DNA from: Ignavibacteriaceae bacterium
GTDB lineage: Bacteria > Bacteroidota > Ignavibacteria > Ignavibacteriales > Ignavibacteriaceae
Direction of reading: 5' to 3'
DNA: 6,105 nt
Assembly (NCBI GenBank): GCA_031292465.1
Contig: JARLHB010000086.1
Span: forward strand, 1-6,105
Both the position numbers and the translations under genes were made by a program. The notes beneath the pieces are model-generated. The model saw nothing but the letters and a program-made list of their open reading frames with translations. It was not told where the DNA came from and did not search any database. Every line of letters starts with the position of its first letter. Position 1 is the stretch's first letter. Shown here in pieces: positions 5,535-6,105 of this stretch.

Positions 5535-6105
5535 ATGGACTTCCTGGGTAACGAACATCATAAAATAATAAAAGGCGATGCAGTAAAAGTATTAAAGAAT
5601 AATATCGACGAGAACTCCGTTGATTTAATCTTTATTGATCCTCCCTATAATATAGGTAAAAATTTCAACGGGCATAAAGATAAATGGGATAAAGATGAAG
5701 ATTATTTAAAGTGGTGTTATGAATGGCTGCAGTTATGCATAAATAAACTAAAACCGGATGGAAGTTTATATGTTATGACTTCTACCCAATTCATGCCTTA
5801 CTTTGATATTTTCTTACGCGATAAAATAAATATACTTTCCCGAATTGTCTGGTATTATGATAGTTCAGGTGTGCAGGCGAAAAAATATTATGGTTCGTTA
5901 TATGAGCCAATTTTATATTGTGTAAAAGATTTGAAAAATTATAAATTCAATGTAGATGATATAAAAGTGGAAGCAAAAACCGGGGCAAAACGTAAACTGA
6001 TTGATTACAGGAAGAATCCTCCTAAAATATATAATTCGGAAAAGGTACCAGGCAACGTTTGGGAATTTCCCAGAGTACGTTATAGAATGGATGAATATGA
6101 AAATC
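5535..6105 (+). CDS. yhdJ: DNA adenine N6-methyltransferase, YhdJ type (predicted ATGCAT), 3'-truncated by the window edge
   Basis: The frame encodes 190 residues and is still open at the window end. It belongs to the beta-class N6/N4 DNA methyltransferases, with catalytic DPPY (35-38) near the N-terminus; the SAM-binding FxGxG-type motif is expected downstream, outside the window. From memory, long blocks match E. coli YhdJ almost word for word: DPPYNIGKNF (35-44), YDSSGVQAKK (108-117), YEPIL (123-127), VEAKTG (145-150), IDYRKNPP (156-163), VPGNVW (171-176) and FPRVRY (178-183). YhdJ is 294 residues, so about two thirds is present. YhdJ methylates adenine in ATGCAT, and the match across the central region makes the same specificity likely. 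The ATG at 5535 places GNE and GDA where YhdJ has them; a purine-rich stretch (5516-5533) precedes it and an in-frame stop lies at 5505-5507. No restriction enzyme gene is visible, so it is probably a solitary methyltransferase. Confidence 0.93.
   Translation, partial: MDFLGNEHHKIIKGDAVKVLKNNIDENSVDLIFIDPPYNIGKNFNGHKDKWDKDEDYLKWCYEWLQLCINKLKPDGSLYVMTSTQFMPYFDIFLRDKINILSRIVWYYDSSGVQAKKYYGSLYEPILYCVKDLKNYKFNVDDIKVEAKTGAKRKLIDYRKNPPKIYNSEKVPGNVWEFPRVRYRMDEYEN

Overview
The window is an AT-rich stretch of bacterial chromosome with six genes, all on the + strand. Four are complete and one is cut at each edge. The order is prmC (5' end missing), dtd, an unnamed alkaline-phosphatase-superfamily metalloenzyme, comEC, purE and a yhdJ-type DNA adenine methyltransferase (3' end missing). 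The base composition, the protein style and the weak or absent Shine-Dalgarno sites at two starts suggest the Bacteroidota/Chlorobiota/Ignavibacteriota group. That placement is an inference from general appearance, not a demonstrated identity.

Layout. prmC and dtd overlap by 4 bp, and dtd begins with TTG inside the end of prmC, so they form one coupled unit for translation upkeep: release-factor methylation and D-aminoacyl-tRNA removal. A 238-bp gap follows with three kinds of repeat structure. Next is a second coupled pair, the metalloenzyme gene and comEC, again overlapping by 4 bp (ATGA). ComEC is the inner-membrane channel for DNA uptake and has a complete N-terminal domain, membrane core and C-terminal metallo-beta-lactamase-like domain. 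A 117-bp gap with a large inverted repeat leads to purE (purine synthesis). A 180-bp AT-rich gap with a second copy of a 19-bp palindrome and several small dyads precedes the methyltransferase. That protein closely resembles E. coli YhdJ, which methylates ATGCAT, and it has no restriction partner in view.

The genes look like ordinary housekeeping content, and I see no undescribed multi-gene system here. The more interesting material is between the genes. The same 19-bp palindrome with matching flanks lies just after both dtd and purE. A GC-rich nested inverted repeat after comEC has its T-tract on the opposite strand. A three-unit 8-bp tandem array lies before the metalloenzyme gene. These look like dispersed short repeats scattered at gene ends. 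On the protein side, the least understood item is the 300-residue metalloenzyme translationally coupled to comEC.
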